A DNA stretch of 49,228 nt from Atopobiaceae bacterium UBA1367 (GCA_002305995.1 DBRN01000007.1:11753-60980); one strand, 5' to 3'; counted from the first letter of the stretch, positions 11,692 through 23,674 are shown. The notes: generated by a model from the letters alone, not told the origin. A program made the numbers and translations.

Positions 11692-13035
11692 TTGAACATC
11701 ACCGTCACCGCCGAGAGGCCAGCCAACGACAAGGTCGTGGCCACCATCACCGTGCCGCCTGCCGAGGTCGACAGCTACGTGGCCCAGGCATACAGGAACA
11801 TCGCCCGCCGCTACCAGTTCCAGGGCTTCCGTCGCGGTCGTGCCCCCCGTCCCGTCATCGACGGGATCGTCGGTCGCGAGGCCATCCTGGCCGACGCCAC
11901 CAACGACCTCCTCAACGACGCCCAGCCCGTCATGCTCGATGAGCTCGACATCGTGGCGGTCGAGCGCCCCGACTACGGCGAGGACCCCACGCTCGTCGTC
12001 GAGCACGAGAGCTATGTCGTCACCGCCACCGTGACGGTCCCTCCCACGGTCGAGCTCGACTCCTATGACGCCGTCGCCATCAACATGCCTCCCGCCGAGG
12101 CCACCGATGCCGAGGTCGACCTCCAGATCGAGCAGCTCCTTGCCTATCAGACCACCTACGAGGATGTCGAGGACGAGGAGCGCGAGGTCGCCGAGGGCGA
12201 CATCATCAACGTCGACATCGCCAGCCGCGAGGGTGCCGATGACCTCGCCGGCAAGAACCGCACCATGTCCCTCTCCGCCGACAGCCTCCCCGAGGAGCTC
12301 GTCGCCGGTATCACGGGCATGAGGAAGGCGGAGACCAAGCAGGTCAGCTGGTCGCGCTCCCACATGCACGGCGACCACGAGCACGTCCATGCCTATGACG
12401 TCGAGGTCACCCTCAACACCATCAAGCAGGCCGTGACCCCCGAGCTCGATGACGAGCTCGCCAAGCGGAGCTTCGGCTTTGACACCGTCGCCGAGCTGCG
12501 CGACGCCGTCAAGGAGGAGATCGAGGAGGACAAGCAGCGCAGCCTGCCCAAGCTCAAGGAGGATCGCGTCGTCGAGGAGCTCGGGAAGCGCGTCACCATC
12601 GAGGAGCTTCCCGAGGCGTACGAGAACCAGGTCTTCCAGGAGCTCGCCAACGAGTTCCTGACCTCCCTGCAGCGCCAGGGCATGTCGCTCGACATGTACC
12701 TCGGCTCCCGTCAGATCGACACCGAGGCCTTCCTCGCCGACCTGCACGAGCAGGCCGGCGAGCGCGCACGTCAGGGCCTCGCGCTCGACGCCCTCGCCAA
12801 GGAGAAGGGCTTCGAGGCCAGCGAGGAGGACGTCCGCTCCGAGTTCGAGAAGGCCGGCGTGGAGGATGTCGACGCCTCCATCGACGAGTTCCGCAAGGAC
12901 GGGCGGCTCTCTGCCATCCGCGAGTCCATCCGTCGCACCAAGGCCGTCAGGTGGCTGGTCGACAACGCTGAGGTCACCGAGGTGGACGAGGTGGCCGAAC
13001 GTCGCGCCTCGCGTGAAACCGAGACCGCCGAGTAG
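11692..13035 (+). CDS. tig: Trigger factor (ribosome-associated peptidyl-prolyl isomerase chaperone)
   Basis: 447 aa. The start is TTG at 11692, 4 nt after AGGAGG; no better ATG exists. The N-terminal domain carries the ribosome-docking signature GFRRGRAP (about residues 45-52). An FKBP-type isomerase domain follows (around 150-240, VAEGDIINVDIASREG), then the helical C-terminal cradle rich in E and K. It binds at the ribosome exit tunnel and shields nascent chains. The order tig-clpP-clpX is the classical bacterial proteostasis cluster. Confidence 0.97.
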   Translation: MNITVTAERPANDKVVATITVPPAEVDSYVAQAYRNIARRYQFQGFRRGRAPRPVIDGIVGREAILADATNDLLNDAQPVMLDELDIVAVERPDYGEDPTLVVEHESYVVTATVTVPPTVELDSYDAVAINMPPAEATDAEVDLQIEQLLAYQTTYEDVEDEEREVAEGDIINVDIASREGADDLAGKNRTMSLSADSLPEELVAGITGMRKAETKQVSWSRSHMHGDHEHVHAYDVEVTLNTIKQAVTPELDDELAKRSFGFDTVAELRDAVKEEIEEDKQRSLPKLKEDRVVEELGKRVTIEELPEAYENQVFQELANEFLTSLQRQGMSLDMYLGSRQIDTEAFLADLHEQAGERARQGLALDALAKEKGFEASEEDVRSEFEKAGVEDVDASIDEFRKDGRLSAIRESIRRTKAVRWLVDNAEVTEVDEVAERRASRETETAE

Positions 13036-13043
13036 GGTATAAG
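13014..13043 (+). promoter_or_regulatory. Candidate clpP promoter, TGAAAC-N18-TATAAG
   Basis: TGAAAC (13014-13019), 18 bp, TATAAG (13038-13043), overlapping the end of tig. The same hexamer pair with the same 18-bp spacing (TGAAAC-N18-TACAAG) lies before htpG. Confidence 0.4.
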
Positions 13044-13064
13044 CCTACCTGTGTAGCAGACGCA

Positions 13065-13094
13065 TGCCCCGGGTGCGATCGAGCGCCTGGGGCA
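13065..13094 (+). terminator. Hairpin between tig and clpP
   Basis: TGCCCC at 13065 pairs with GGGGCA ending at 13094, extended by imperfect pairing inward (about 11 of 13 positions with a wobble pair). It could end tig transcripts or lie in the clpP leader. Confidence 0.45.
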
Positions 13095-13116
13095 TGTTCG
13101 ACAAAGGGGAGGTTCC

Positions 13117-13731
13117 ATGTCTCTTGCAAATCCCACCAACATCCCGCTGATTCCCTACGTGGTGGAGCAGACTCCGCGTGGCGAGCGCAGCTACGACATC
13201 TACTCGCGCCTGCTCAACGACCGCATCGTCTTCATCGGCGAGCCGATCACGCGCGAGAGCGCCAACCTCGTCATCGCGCAGCTCCTGCACCTCGAGAGCC
13301 AGGATCCCGACAAGGACATCTCGATCTACATCGACTCGCCCGGCGGCGAGGTCTATGCGGGCCTGGGCATCCTCGACACGATGAACTTCATCAAGCCCGA
13401 GATCTCCACCATCTGCGTGGGCATGGCAGCCTCGATGGCGGCCGTGCTGCTTGCCAGCGGCACCAAGGGCAAGCGCATGTGCCTGCCCAACTCGATGGTC
13501 CTCATCCATCAGCCCAGCTCCGGCGTCGAGGGCCAGCAGACCGACATCCAGATCGTGGCCGAGGAGACCAAGTACATCCGCGAGCGCCTCAACCAGATCC
13601 TCGCCGAGGCGACCGGCCAGCCCATCGAGAAGGTCAACGTCGACACCGAGCGCGACAACTACCTGCGTGCCGAGCAGGCACTGGAGTACGGCCTCGTGGA
13701 CCGCGTGATCACCTCGCGTACCGAGCAGTAG
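13117..13731 (+). CDS. clpP: ATP-dependent Clp protease proteolytic subunit
   Basis: 204 aa, standard length. The catalytic serine is Ser106 in GMAASMAAVLL and the histidine is His131 in MVLIHQPSSG; the Asp of the triad lies in the TERDNYL region near 180. The oligomer-forming, glycine-rich SPGGEVYAGL strand is present. It forms the tetradecameric chamber that degrades proteins unfolded by ClpX, encoded next. GGGGAGG precedes the ATG by 4 nt. Confidence 0.98.
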   Translation: MSLANPTNIPLIPYVVEQTPRGERSYDIYSRLLNDRIVFIGEPITRESANLVIAQLLHLESQDPDKDISIYIDSPGGEVYAGLGILDTMNFIKPEISTICVGMAASMAAVLLASGTKGKRMCLPNSMVLIHQPSSGVEGQQTDIQIVAEETKYIRERLNQILAEATGQPIEKVNVDTERDNYLRAEQALEYGLVDRVITSRTEQ

Positions 13732-13742
13732 GCACCGACCTC

Positions 13743-13776
13743 GGCCCTCGCGGCGGCGCCGCCGTCCGCGAGGGCC
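13743..13776 (+). terminator. Hairpin between clpP and clpX
   Basis: GGCCCTCGCGG (13743-13753) and CCGCGAGGGCC (13766-13776) form a perfect 11-bp stem with a 12-nt loop, 12 bp after the clpP stop. There is no T tract; it could trim or partly terminate clpP transcripts. Confidence 0.55.
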
Positions 13777-13813
13777 TGCGTCATCCGAGCAAGCCATGAC
13801 CCAAGGAGAGTCC

Positions 13814-15127
13814 ATGTCCCTCGACAACAACGACCAGACCATGCGCTGCTCGTTCTGCGGACGCCCGCGCAGTCAGGTGAACAGGCTGGTGCAAAGCCCC
13901 AACGGGGTCTGCATCTGCGACGACTGCGTGCGCGAGTGCGGCGACATCATCGATGGCATCGAGGCGGAGGAGCGTGCGGACGAGCGCTCCCTTCTGGGCC
14001 CCGACGCGGATGGCGCGTCCGTGCCGCTGCAGTCCCTGCCCACGCCGCACCAGATCTACGACGAGCTCTCCCAGTATGTCATGGGGCAGGAGGCGGCCAA
14101 GCGCGCCATGAGCGTGGCGGTCTACAACCACTACCGTCGCATCGTGTCGGGCAACGACGTGGTTCCCGAGGGGCACGAGGAGGTCGAGCTGGCAAAGAGC
14201 AACATCCTGCTTCTGGGTCCCACCGGGACGGGCAAGACGCTGCTTGCGCAGACGCTCGCGCGCTTCCTGCAGGTACCCTTCGCCATCGCCGACGCGACCA
14301 CCCTCACCGAGGCCGGCTACGTGGGCGAGGACGTCGAGAACATCCTGCTCAAGCTCATCGCTGCCGCCGACAACGATGTTGAGCGCGCGGAGATAGGCAT
14401 CGTGTACGTCGACGAGATCGACAAGATCGCGCGCAAGGCCGAGAACCTCTCCATCACGCGCGACGTCTCCGGCGAGGGGGTGCAGCAGGCCCTGCTCAAG
14501 ATCCTCGAGGGGACGGAGGCCAGCGTCCCGCCCCAGGGCGGTCGCAAGCACCCGCAGCAGGAGCTCATCCACATCGACACCACCAACATCCTGTTCATCT
14601 GCGGCGGCGCCTTCGTCGGGCTCGACAAGATCGTGGCCAACCGCATCGGCAAGCAGGGCATCGGCTTCAACTCCGAGCTCGCCCGGAGCGCCGAGGACAG
14701 CCAGGACGAGCTGATGAGCCAGGTCATGCCCCAGGACCTGCACGACTTTGGCATGATTCCCGAGTTCATCGGACGCATACCGGCGATCACCACGACGCGC
14801 GACCTGACCGAGGACGACCTCGTCGACATCCTGACCATGCCCAGGAACGCGCTGGTCAAGCAGTATCGGCGGATGTTCGAGCTGGAGGGCGTCTCCCTCG
14901 AGTTCACCGACGAGTCCCTTCGCGAGATCGCGCGACAGGCGGTCGAGCGCGGCACGGGAGCCCGCGGGCTGCGCGCCATCTGCGAGCAGACGCTCGAGCA
15001 GACGATGTTCGACCTGCCCAGCGACGAGCGCATCGTGCGCGTGGTGGTCACCAAGGAGAGCGTCGGCGGCGGTGCGACCCCCCTGCTCTACGATGGCGCG
15101 GGCAGCGAGCTGCGCCTGAGCGCGTAG
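13814..15127 (+). CDS. clpX: Clp protease ATP-binding subunit ClpX
   Basis: 437 aa from ATG 13814 (AAGGAG ends 5 nt before; the ATG at 13796 lies ahead of that site). The N-terminal zinc-binding domain has Cys12, Cys15, Cys35 and Cys38. The AAA+ domain has Walker A GPTGTGKT (135-142), Walker B VYVDEIDKI and sensor/arginine regions including RGTGARGLRAI. The ClpP-docking loop GIGF is at about 281-284, so it should pair with the adjacent ClpP. It unfolds tagged substrates and feeds them to ClpP. Confidence 0.98.
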   Translation: MSLDNNDQTMRCSFCGRPRSQVNRLVQSPNGVCICDDCVRECGDIIDGIEAEERADERSLLGPDADGASVPLQSLPTPHQIYDELSQYVMGQEAAKRAMSVAVYNHYRRIVSGNDVVPEGHEEVELAKSNILLLGPTGTGKTLLAQTLARFLQVPFAIADATTLTEAGYVGEDVENILLKLIAAADNDVERAEIGIVYVDEIDKIARKAENLSITRDVSGEGVQQALLKILEGTEASVPPQGGRKHPQQELIHIDTTNILFICGGAFVGLDKIVANRIGKQGIGFNSELARSAEDSQDELMSQVMPQDLHDFGMIPEFIGRIPAITTTRDLTEDDLVDILTMPRNALVKQYRRMFELEGVSLEFTDESLREIARQAVERGTGARGLRAICEQTLEQTMFDLPSDERIVRVVVTKESVGGGATPLLYDGAGSELRLSA

Positions 15128-15218
15128 CCACGACCCAGTCGCATCGTCCGCGCCCGGCCTCCCGGCAGGTGCGGCATCCCCTCACAACCCGATCATCCCC
15201 GTCACAAGGAGGAAGAAG

Positions 15219-16211
15219 ATGTACTCTGACTTCGGCGACATCCTCACCATCATCGCGAGCTTGCTCGTACCCATCGTCGGCCTGATCGTCCTGGCCAAGG
15301 TCATCGGTGGGATCCTGGGTAGCACGTCCGGCCGGTACGGCACGGTGAGCGACTCCTACCATGCGTGGCTCTATGTCATCCAGCAGCAGCACGTGGGCGT
15401 CATCGAGCGCCTGGGCAAGTTCCATCAGGTCGTCGGGCCAGGCTTTCACGTGCGCCTGCCGGTCGTCGACCGCGTGCGCGACGTGAACCTCATGACGGAG
15501 GACGAGCACATCACCTTTGACGCCAAGACCGAGGACAACGTCACCATCGAGCTCGACGTCTCGGTGCAGTACCACGTCGACTACTCGCAGCCGGTCGATG
15601 GGCCCTCGGGCATCTACAAGAGCCTCTACACCCTCACCGATCCGGTCGCGCAGATGAAGGACTACTTCGCCGACGCCCTGCGCTCGCAGATTCCCAGCCG
15701 CCAGCTCGACGAGGTGTTCACCGAGAAGGACGCCATCGCCAACGCGATCGACGAGATCGTCTCCGAGAAGATGCTCGAGTACGGCTACGTCATCGTGACG
15801 ACGCTCATCACCTCGATCAAGCTGCCTGCGGACGTCCAGCAGTCCATGAACCGCATCATCGCCTCGAAGAACGACCTCGAGTCCGCCAAGAACGAGGCTG
15901 AGGCCGAGCGCCAGAAGACCGTCATCGCGGCGCGGGCGAAGGCGGAGGCGATGGAGGCGGAGGGTCGCGGCATCGCCAACCAGCGCGTGGCCATCGCCCA
16001 GGGCATCCGCGACTCCATCGACGTGATCCAGGGCTCCCAGCTCTCCTCCGAGGAGGCGAACCGCCTCTTCGAGTACACGCAGCACATCGGCATGATGGAG
16101 GCCTTCGCCCAGGCGGGCGCCTCGACGGTGGTGCTCCCCTCGGAATTCTCGCAGGCCGCACCCGTCCTGCGCGACCTGCTCGTGTCCGAGCAGGCACGGA
16201 CGGGGGAGTAG
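15219..16211 (+). CDS. SPFH/band 7 (stomatin/HflC-like) membrane protein
   Basis: 330 aa. One N-terminal membrane segment (about residues 8-30) is followed by the SPFH domain: QQQHVGVIERLGKFHQVVGPGFHVRLPVVDRV and the VTIELDVSVQYHVDY strand pair. A charged coiled-coil, AKNEAEAERQKTVIAARAKAEAMEAEGR, follows at about 220-250. Such proteins form membrane microdomain rings and often modulate membrane proteases. Its position right after clpX supports a quality-control role, but that is inference. AAGGAGG lies 6 nt before the ATG. Confidence 0.9.
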   Translation: MYSDFGDILTIIASLLVPIVGLIVLAKVIGGILGSTSGRYGTVSDSYHAWLYVIQQQHVGVIERLGKFHQVVGPGFHVRLPVVDRVRDVNLMTEDEHITFDAKTEDNVTIELDVSVQYHVDYSQPVDGPSGIYKSLYTLTDPVAQMKDYFADALRSQIPSRQLDEVFTEKDAIANAIDEIVSEKMLEYGYVIVTTLITSIKLPADVQQSMNRIIASKNDLESAKNEAEAERQKTVIAARAKAEAMEAEGRGIANQRVAIAQGIRDSIDVIQGSQLSSEEANRLFEYTQHIGMMEAFAQAGASTVVLPSEFSQAAPVLRDLLVSEQARTGE

Positions 16212-16215
16212 CGAC

Positions 16216-16238
16216 GGGGCGATGGGGTCCCGCGCCCC
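16216..16238. terminator. Hairpin between convergent SPFH and tatD genes
   Basis: GGGGCG (16216-16221) and CGCCCC (16233-16238) form a short stem in the 28-bp gap between two convergent genes, so it could serve both strands. It is weak and has no T tract. Confidence 0.35.
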
Positions 16239-16239
16239 C

Positions 16240-17010
16240 TCAGCGACCGAGGAGCCGCTCGGCGTTGTCGCGCGTGACGGCGCGCATGTCGGTGCCGCGG
16301 ATGGTGCCGAGCTGCCCCGCCGCGCGCTCGAGTGACGCGAGGATGTCCCGTGCCGTGCACGAGGCATCCTCTCCGGGTGGCAGGTCGGTCTCCAGCAGGA
16401 GGCGCTCCGCAGGCAGCTGACGCGCGTACTCGCGTCCCCGCCTGGTGCGCAGCATCATCTCGTTGACGGAGAAGTGGCACCCGGCCCTGACGGCGCGATG
16501 GAGCTCGTCGCCGGTGCCGCTGAACCAATGGAAGACGCAGGCGCAGGACGCGAGGCACCCCGTGCGCTCGAGCACGTCGAGCATGATGCTCGCCGTCCGC
16601 ACCGAGTGGAGGGAGAGCACCTTCGGCGTGCGCACGTCGCTCGTCTCGGCACAGGCGCCTGCGACCACCTCGAACGCCGCGACCTGCACGTCGAGCGAGC
16701 CGTCGGGCACGTGGCTGCCCGAGAGGTCAAGGCCGACCTCGCCGACGAAGCGCGCCCGCCTCGCCAGCTCGGCGGCGCGTGCGACATCCCCCGCGCCGCA
16801 GCGCCCGTCGGCCACCCACCAGGGGTGGAGGCCCACGCCGACGCGCACGTTCGCCCTGCCCGAGAGCGCCTTGGCGGCACGCTCGTAGCCATCGGGCGTC
16901 ACCGTGACGGCGAGCATCCCCAGGCCGACGCGCTCCGCCTCGCGCGCAACCCCCCGCGCGTCGCGCATGAGGTCGAGGTGCACGTGCATGTCCCAGAGCG
17001 AGGCCGTCAC
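16240..17010 (-). CDS. TatD family metal-dependent hydrolase
   Basis: 256 aa from a GTG at 17010 that overlaps the upstream tcdA stop as GTGA. TIM-barrel metal ligands are visible: MHVHLD (His9, His11), GEVGLDLSG with the metal-bridging Glu, a histidine in the VLSLHSVR segment, HWFSGTGDE, and LLLETDLPPGED near the C-terminus. TatD enzymes are 3'-5' exonucleases or related phosphodiesterases acting in DNA repair and RNA quality control. Some spacings are unusual (SLHS in place of the usual HxR/HCF context), so the precise substrate is open. It is the last gene of a three-gene overlapping operon. Confidence 0.85.
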   Translation of the reverse strand: MTASLWDMHVHLDLMRDARGVAREAERVGLGMLAVTVTPDGYERAAKALSGRANVRVGVGLHPWWVADGRCGAGDVARAAELARRARFVGEVGLDLSGSHVPDGSLDVQVAAFEVVAGACAETSDVRTPKVLSLHSVRTASIMLDVLERTGCLASCACVFHWFSGTGDELHRAVRAGCHFSVNEMMLRTRRGREYARQLPAERLLLETDLPPGEDASCTARDILASLERAAGQLGTIRGTDMRAVTRDNAERLLGR

Positions 17011-17765
17011 AGCAGCCCCGTCAGTGCCCGTATCACGTATCCGGCGAGCATCTGGCCCATGATGGGGGGCAGGTAGCTCATGGTGCCCAGCACCGACATG
17101 CCCTCGCGCACGAACCCACGCCCGTCGATGGCGTCGCGCTTGCCCTCCGCCTCGCGCGGCCGCTCGTCGGAGAAGAGCACGGTGAGCCCCCGTATGCCGC
17201 GCCTGCGACACTCCTTGCGCATGATGCGCGCGAGGGGGTCCACCTCGGTCTGCTCGATCGGGGCGAAGCGGAGCCGCGACGGGTCGAGCCTGTTCGCGGC
17301 CCCCATGGCGCTCACCTCGGCAATCCCCGCTGCCTGGCACCAGGCGGCGATGGCGAGCTTCTGCGAGATGGTGTCGATGGCGTCGACGACGAAGTCGGGG
17401 CGGGGGAGGGACCCGAGCTGTGCTGCCGCGCGGTCCTTGTCGATGAACGCCTGCACGGCGCAGACCTCGCAGGTGGGGTTGATGTCCTCCACCATCTGCC
17501 GCATGACCTCGGCCTTGGGCCGCCCCAGCGTGCTGTGGAACGCCAGCGCCTGCCGGTTGATGTTGCTGGGGGTCACCACGTCGCGGTCGACCAGCACGAG
17601 CGAGCCCACGCCACCCCGCGCGAGCGCCTCGGCGCAGCTGGAGCCCACGCCGCCAAGGCCCAGCACCATGACGCGCGCGTCCGACAGGGCGCGCAGGCGC
17701 TCCGCGCCCAAGATGAGCCTCAGGCGGTCCGTCGCCGTCTCCGCGGCGGTCGGTGCCGACCCCAT
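17007..17765 (-). CDS. tcdA: tRNA threonylcarbamoyladenosine dehydratase (TcdA/CsdL), ThiF/E1-like
   Basis: 252 aa from ATG 17765, preceded by GGAAGGG and overlapping the upstream stop as TGATG. The Rossmann ATP-binding motif GLGGVGS is at residues 36-41, and the E1-type adenylation motif VDRDVVTPSNINRQ follows. DAIDT and the C-terminal GTMSYLPPIMGQMLAGYVIR segment are characteristic of TcdA. It dehydrates t6A37 to cyclic ct6A in tRNAs reading ANN codons. Confidence 0.92.
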   Translation of the reverse strand: MGSAPTAAETATDRLRLILGAERLRALSDARVMVLGLGGVGSSCAEALARGGVGSLVLVDRDVVTPSNINRQALAFHSTLGRPKAEVMRQMVEDINPTCEVCAVQAFIDKDRAAAQLGSLPRPDFVVDAIDTISQKLAIAAWCQAAGIAEVSAMGAANRLDPSRLRFAPIEQTEVDPLARIMRKECRRRGIRGLTVLFSDERPREAEGKRDAIDGRGFVREGMSVLGTMSYLPPIMGQMLAGYVIRALTGLL

Positions 17766-18739
17766 CACGCCGCCCTTCCGGTGGTCTCGGTGCTCACGAC
17801 CAGGTTCTGGAAGCGGCCGGCGATGAAGCGGTCGGAGTAGTGCACGTCGATCCACTCCTGGAAGGGCGTCTGCGCGGGCACGCCCTGATCGCGGGCGGCC
17901 ATGCGCCCGAAGCAGGCCACGGTCATGAAGATGTCGGAGGCGATGTAGAGCGCAAGCATCGCCACGAAGACCACCTGGCGCACGGTGGAGGGCATGCCGA
18001 TGCGATACAGCACGTCGGGCATGATGACCTGCTCCCAGAACAGGCCCAAGGCCCCCCAGAAGAAGAGGTAGGGCACGGAGACCCACTTGCTGAGCGCCCC
18101 GGGATACCCCGTGTAGTCCCACGAGCTCGCGTGGAACAGCGTCTCCATGCCCCAGCCCGTTGCCTGCTCGAGCACGCCGCCCACGACCACGCCCGTGGCG
18201 AAGATCGCCCACCAGGGGGCGCTGCGGCGGCGCAGCGCCCAGCAGATGAGGGTGAGGAGCACCGCGCCAAAGCCGTAGAGCGGCGAGAAGGGCCCCCAGA
18301 CCAGCCCCACGCGACTCTCCGTGAGGCCGTAGACCGCGTAGGTGTAGAGCTGCTCGATGACAAGGCCCAGGAAGCTGGCGATCAGGAAGACGCTCACGAC
18401 ATGAAACCAGTTGAGGTGCATGGTGGCGAGGTAGCGCTCGCGCGCGAGCGCCTCGGCCTTCCGCACGTAGCGGCGCTGCCTTCGCGTGAGGCGCGGGCGA
18501 TCGGCGTGGGGCCTGCGGACAAGGCGGCTCTCGCGCCGCCACTCCTCGCACTCCTCGACGAAGGCGCGGATCTCGGCAGCCTGCCTGCTCTCCACCAGGC
18601 TGTCGTGGAGGAAGCCCTCGTCGACGAGACGTCTCAGCTGCGGTCCCTCGTCCAGCCAGCGCATGAACGCGCGTGCGAGCAGGATGATGCCCCGGACGGC
18701 GACATAGACGAGCAGGAGAGAGAGGACGGCTGCGAGCAT
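17765..18739 (-). CDS. CmpB-type putative ABC transporter permease-like membrane protein
   Basis: 324 aa from ATG 18739 (GAGGTGA 6 nt upstream; a longer reading to 18892 has no ribosome site). One N-terminal membrane helix is followed by a soluble charged segment with REFV/RRR-rich text. The family core then follows, with about five helices and the recognisable GGVLEQATGWGMETLFHASSWDYTGYPGAL block, then GPFSPLYGFGAV-type loops. The family is annotated as ABC permease, but no ATPase is nearby and its function is not established. It begins the overlapping operon with tcdA and tatD. Confidence 0.75.
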   Translation of the reverse strand: MLAAVLSLLLVYVAVRGIILLARAFMRWLDEGPQLRRLVDEGFLHDSLVESRQAAEIRAFVEECEEWRRESRLVRRPHADRPRLTRRQRRYVRKAEALARERYLATMHLNWFHVVSVFLIASFLGLVIEQLYTYAVYGLTESRVGLVWGPFSPLYGFGAVLLTLICWALRRRSAPWWAIFATGVVVGGVLEQATGWGMETLFHASSWDYTGYPGALSKWVSVPYLFFWGALGLFWEQVIMPDVLYRIGMPSTVRQVVFVAMLALYIASDIFMTVACFGRMAARDQGVPAQTPFQEWIDVHYSDRFIAGRFQNLVVSTETTGRAA

Positions 18740-18918
18740 GGCTTCACCTCGGTCGCGTTGACGTGCCCTCCAGTATCCGACTTGCGTCGCCTGCGGGCAA
18801 CTGCGCGGACGGGCTGAATCCATAACATCTCTCACATCTTCCGACATGGGGGAGGTGACGGGACCCGCGCGTGCTATTCTGTCTAGTTGCATGCCGGTCT
18901 TGCAGGAAAGGTGCAGCT

Positions 18919-21606
<2,688 letters not shown>

Positions 21607-21734
21607 TCGTGCAGGGGGGACGCGTGTAGGGCGCGACGCATCGGGCCCCGGCCCGTGCGGGGTTCTCGGCTTGCGCTCCAGAGGGGAAGGGGTCGACCTG
21701 GGAGGCCGACCTGGGAGGGGTGTCGCCCGATCCC

Positions 21735-22172
21735 GGAAAGGTGCTTGCCGACCTGTGCGTAGTGCGGCCCTCGGCCGGAAAGGAAAAGCCGGAGTTGTGC
21801 GAGACGCGAGCCTCGGCCGGAAAGGTTTTCTTCGAGTTGTGCGAACGACGCATCGCTGCCGGAAAGGGTTTTGCCGAGTTGTGCGGGGTCGGGATCCGTG
21901 GTGGAAAGGTTTCTCCCGACTTTTGACCTCATCGGCCCTCACAACTCGGGGTTTTCCTTTCCGGGGGAGGCCCACGCTGCGCACAACTCGAAGAAAACCT
22001 TTCCGGCCGAGGCTCGCGTCTCGCACAACTCCGGCTTTTCCTTTCCGGCCCCCACTCTGACTCCGCACAACTCGGCAAAACCCTTTCCAGCAAGGAGGCA
22101 AAGTCCGCACAACTCACGGATTCCCTTTCCAGGGTCGGGCGCCGTCTCGCACAATTCGAGCTTTCCCTTTCC
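21735..22172. repeat. 42-bp phased array D (complete palindromic array, 5 forward + 6 reverse units)
   Basis: Forward GGAAAG boxes begin at 21735, 21777, 21819, 21861 and 21903. Reverse CACAACTC boxes begin at 21940, 21982, 22024, 22066, 22108 and 22150. All steps are 42 bp. The centre is 60 bp (21903-21962). A perfect 71-bp inverted repeat joins 21773-21843 to 21980-22050, covering more than one full unit including its variable segment. It begins about 130 bp after the valS stop. Confidence 0.96.
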
Positions 22173-22663
22173 GATCCGGTCCTGCGACCCCCGGAGCTTG
22201 CGTTTCCGCCCCACCCGTCGCCGCAGGACTGACCACAACTTCTTCGTATGGAAAGCCAGAGAGAATCCGACCTGCCATTTCAGCCTTGTGAAGCTCCCAG
22301 AGAAAGGTTGTGATCAGTTTCGCTGCGCCTGTGGTACGCGTGGGGCCATACGGCGGCGGCACACGTGGGGCCGCCTCGCATGGCGGAGCCAGGCCATAAG
22401 GGAGCCAGGCCATAAGGGAGCCAGGCCATGAGGGAGTCGAGCCAAGGATGCCTCTGACACGGCCCATTATCGTGAATTGCCATTCGGTCTTTGGGCCTCT
22501 GGCATCGTCCCGAGACTAGCATCGTTCCAAGACGATGGGGCGAGAACGCCCGCTCCCACAAGGTCGGCGCGGAGACGAGCCTTGCTTGCCTCTACCCGAC
22601 TTTGCCTGCACACCTATGACGAGCGCCGACCGTCGCGCCTTCGACTGACTGCCGCCCCCACGC
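22173..22663. other. Gene-free region with a 16-bp tandem repeat and an inverted repeat
   Basis: No gene is supported. A near-palindrome joins CTGACCACAACTTCTTC (22229-22245) and GAGAAAGGTTGTGATCAG (22300-22317); both arms carry the CACAAC word of the 42-bp arrays. Three tandem copies of GAGCCAGGCCATAAGG-like text occur near 22386-22434 (period 16). Confidence 0.6.
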
Positions 22664-23182
22664 TCAATCCGGCGTACCAGTGACCCCTTCGCAAAGCATG
22701 CACGCGATCGATGCGCCGAGCAGGGTGGCACCTGCGTACTGCACGATTGCGACGGCGTACGCGTACGCTCCCATCCATGACGGGGACATCAACAGCCTGA
22801 GCAGCGGGGCTAGCAGCATCGCTAGGGACACGACAGCCACAAAACGGCTCCTGAGAACGCTCGCCGTGGCGCGGGTGACGGCGCGGAGGTGCCCTATCAG
22901 CTCGTTGTACACGACGACTCCCGGAGTCATCAGAAGGGAGAGCGAGAGCAGCAGCGCCGGTATTGCAACGTAGCCCAGTGCTACCGAGTATCCTGTTTGG
23001 AATGTCCGTGCCACGATGAGGCCGAGGACGAGGCGGTATGCGACGCAGTACGCCGCCGAGAGCACGAAGACCACCGCTGCGACGCCACGCACCACGCGCT
23101 GCCTCCTCAGGCCCCGGTCCCCTGCGGGACCGCTCCGTCGTTGTCCCTTGGGGACCATGTCATCTGACCTGTTGACGCTCAT
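22664..23182 (-). CDS. Hypothetical four-helix membrane protein
   Basis: 172 aa, family not recognised. A basic cytoplasmic N-terminus (about residues 1-30, many Arg) precedes four predicted membrane segments at roughly 30-57, 67-96, 113-132 and 138-160. The segment between helices 2 and 3 (NELIGHLRAVTRATASVLRSR) is basic and probably cytoplasmic. The ATG is supported by AGGGGG 8 nt upstream, and a TATAAAAT on the same strand about 110 nt upstream (23291-23298) is a candidate -10. Codon usage is less GC-biased than in the neighbours. It stands alone and faces array D. Confidence 0.65.
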   Translation of the reverse strand: MSVNRSDDMVPKGQRRSGPAGDRGLRRQRVVRGVAAVVFVLSAAYCVAYRLVLGLIVARTFQTGYSVALGYVAIPALLLSLSLLMTPGVVVYNELIGHLRAVTRATASVLRSRFVAVVSLAMLLAPLLRLLMSPSWMGAYAYAVAIVQYAGATLLGASIACMLCEGVTGTPD

Positions 23183-23674
23183 GGATCACACCCCCTAAAA
23201 GCACAGCAAGCACCTGTGCACAGTGCCCGTCGTTGTGGGAAAGCCCACGTGTGATGCGCTCGGCACCACCGCACCTGTTCGCATACGGTCATTTTATAGG
23301 AAACCCCTGGTCGAGGTCGCCAGGGGCGCGAACGCCGCATGCGAAATGACCAAGGATCGAACACCCCGATCGCAGGCTGGACGTCCACCCCGCAGGGATC
23401 CTCTACGCATGGTGGGACCTCAGCGACAGGGATCGGACGTGGCGGTGCACCCCGCAAGGATCCACTGCGCACGTGGGACCTCACGGTGCGCTCGATGCCC
23501 CTGGGGGCGCGTGGCCCCGCCTGCTACCCCGCCCGTGGTGCGCTCATGGCACGGAGCCTCGCTTTTGCGGAGTGTCGGCCGCTCGCCCGTCGCGCGAGCC
23601 CCCTTGATTGCCGATACTTGTATGCAAGGGCATGGCATGGGCCATGAGGCACGTCAGGAGAGAGGGAGGCACAC
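23183..23674. other. Gene-free region with a 62-bp-spaced direct repeat and a hairpin
   Basis: No gene is supported. CCCCTGG (23304-23310) and CCAGGGG (23320-23326) form a 7-bp hairpin. Two related blocks of about 45 bp start with CACCCCGCA at 23386 and 23448 and each ends in GTGGGACCTCA (ends near 23422 and 23483). The repeated block lies in the leader of the flavoenzyme gene. Confidence 0.6.

Noticed and set aside
23386..23483. T-box riboswitch before the flavoenzyme gene
   Set aside because: Two GTGGGACCTC words resemble the T-box GTGGNACCNC core, but there is no stem I/specifier structure that I can see, no terminator/antiterminator pair, and the downstream gene is not an amino-acid gene.
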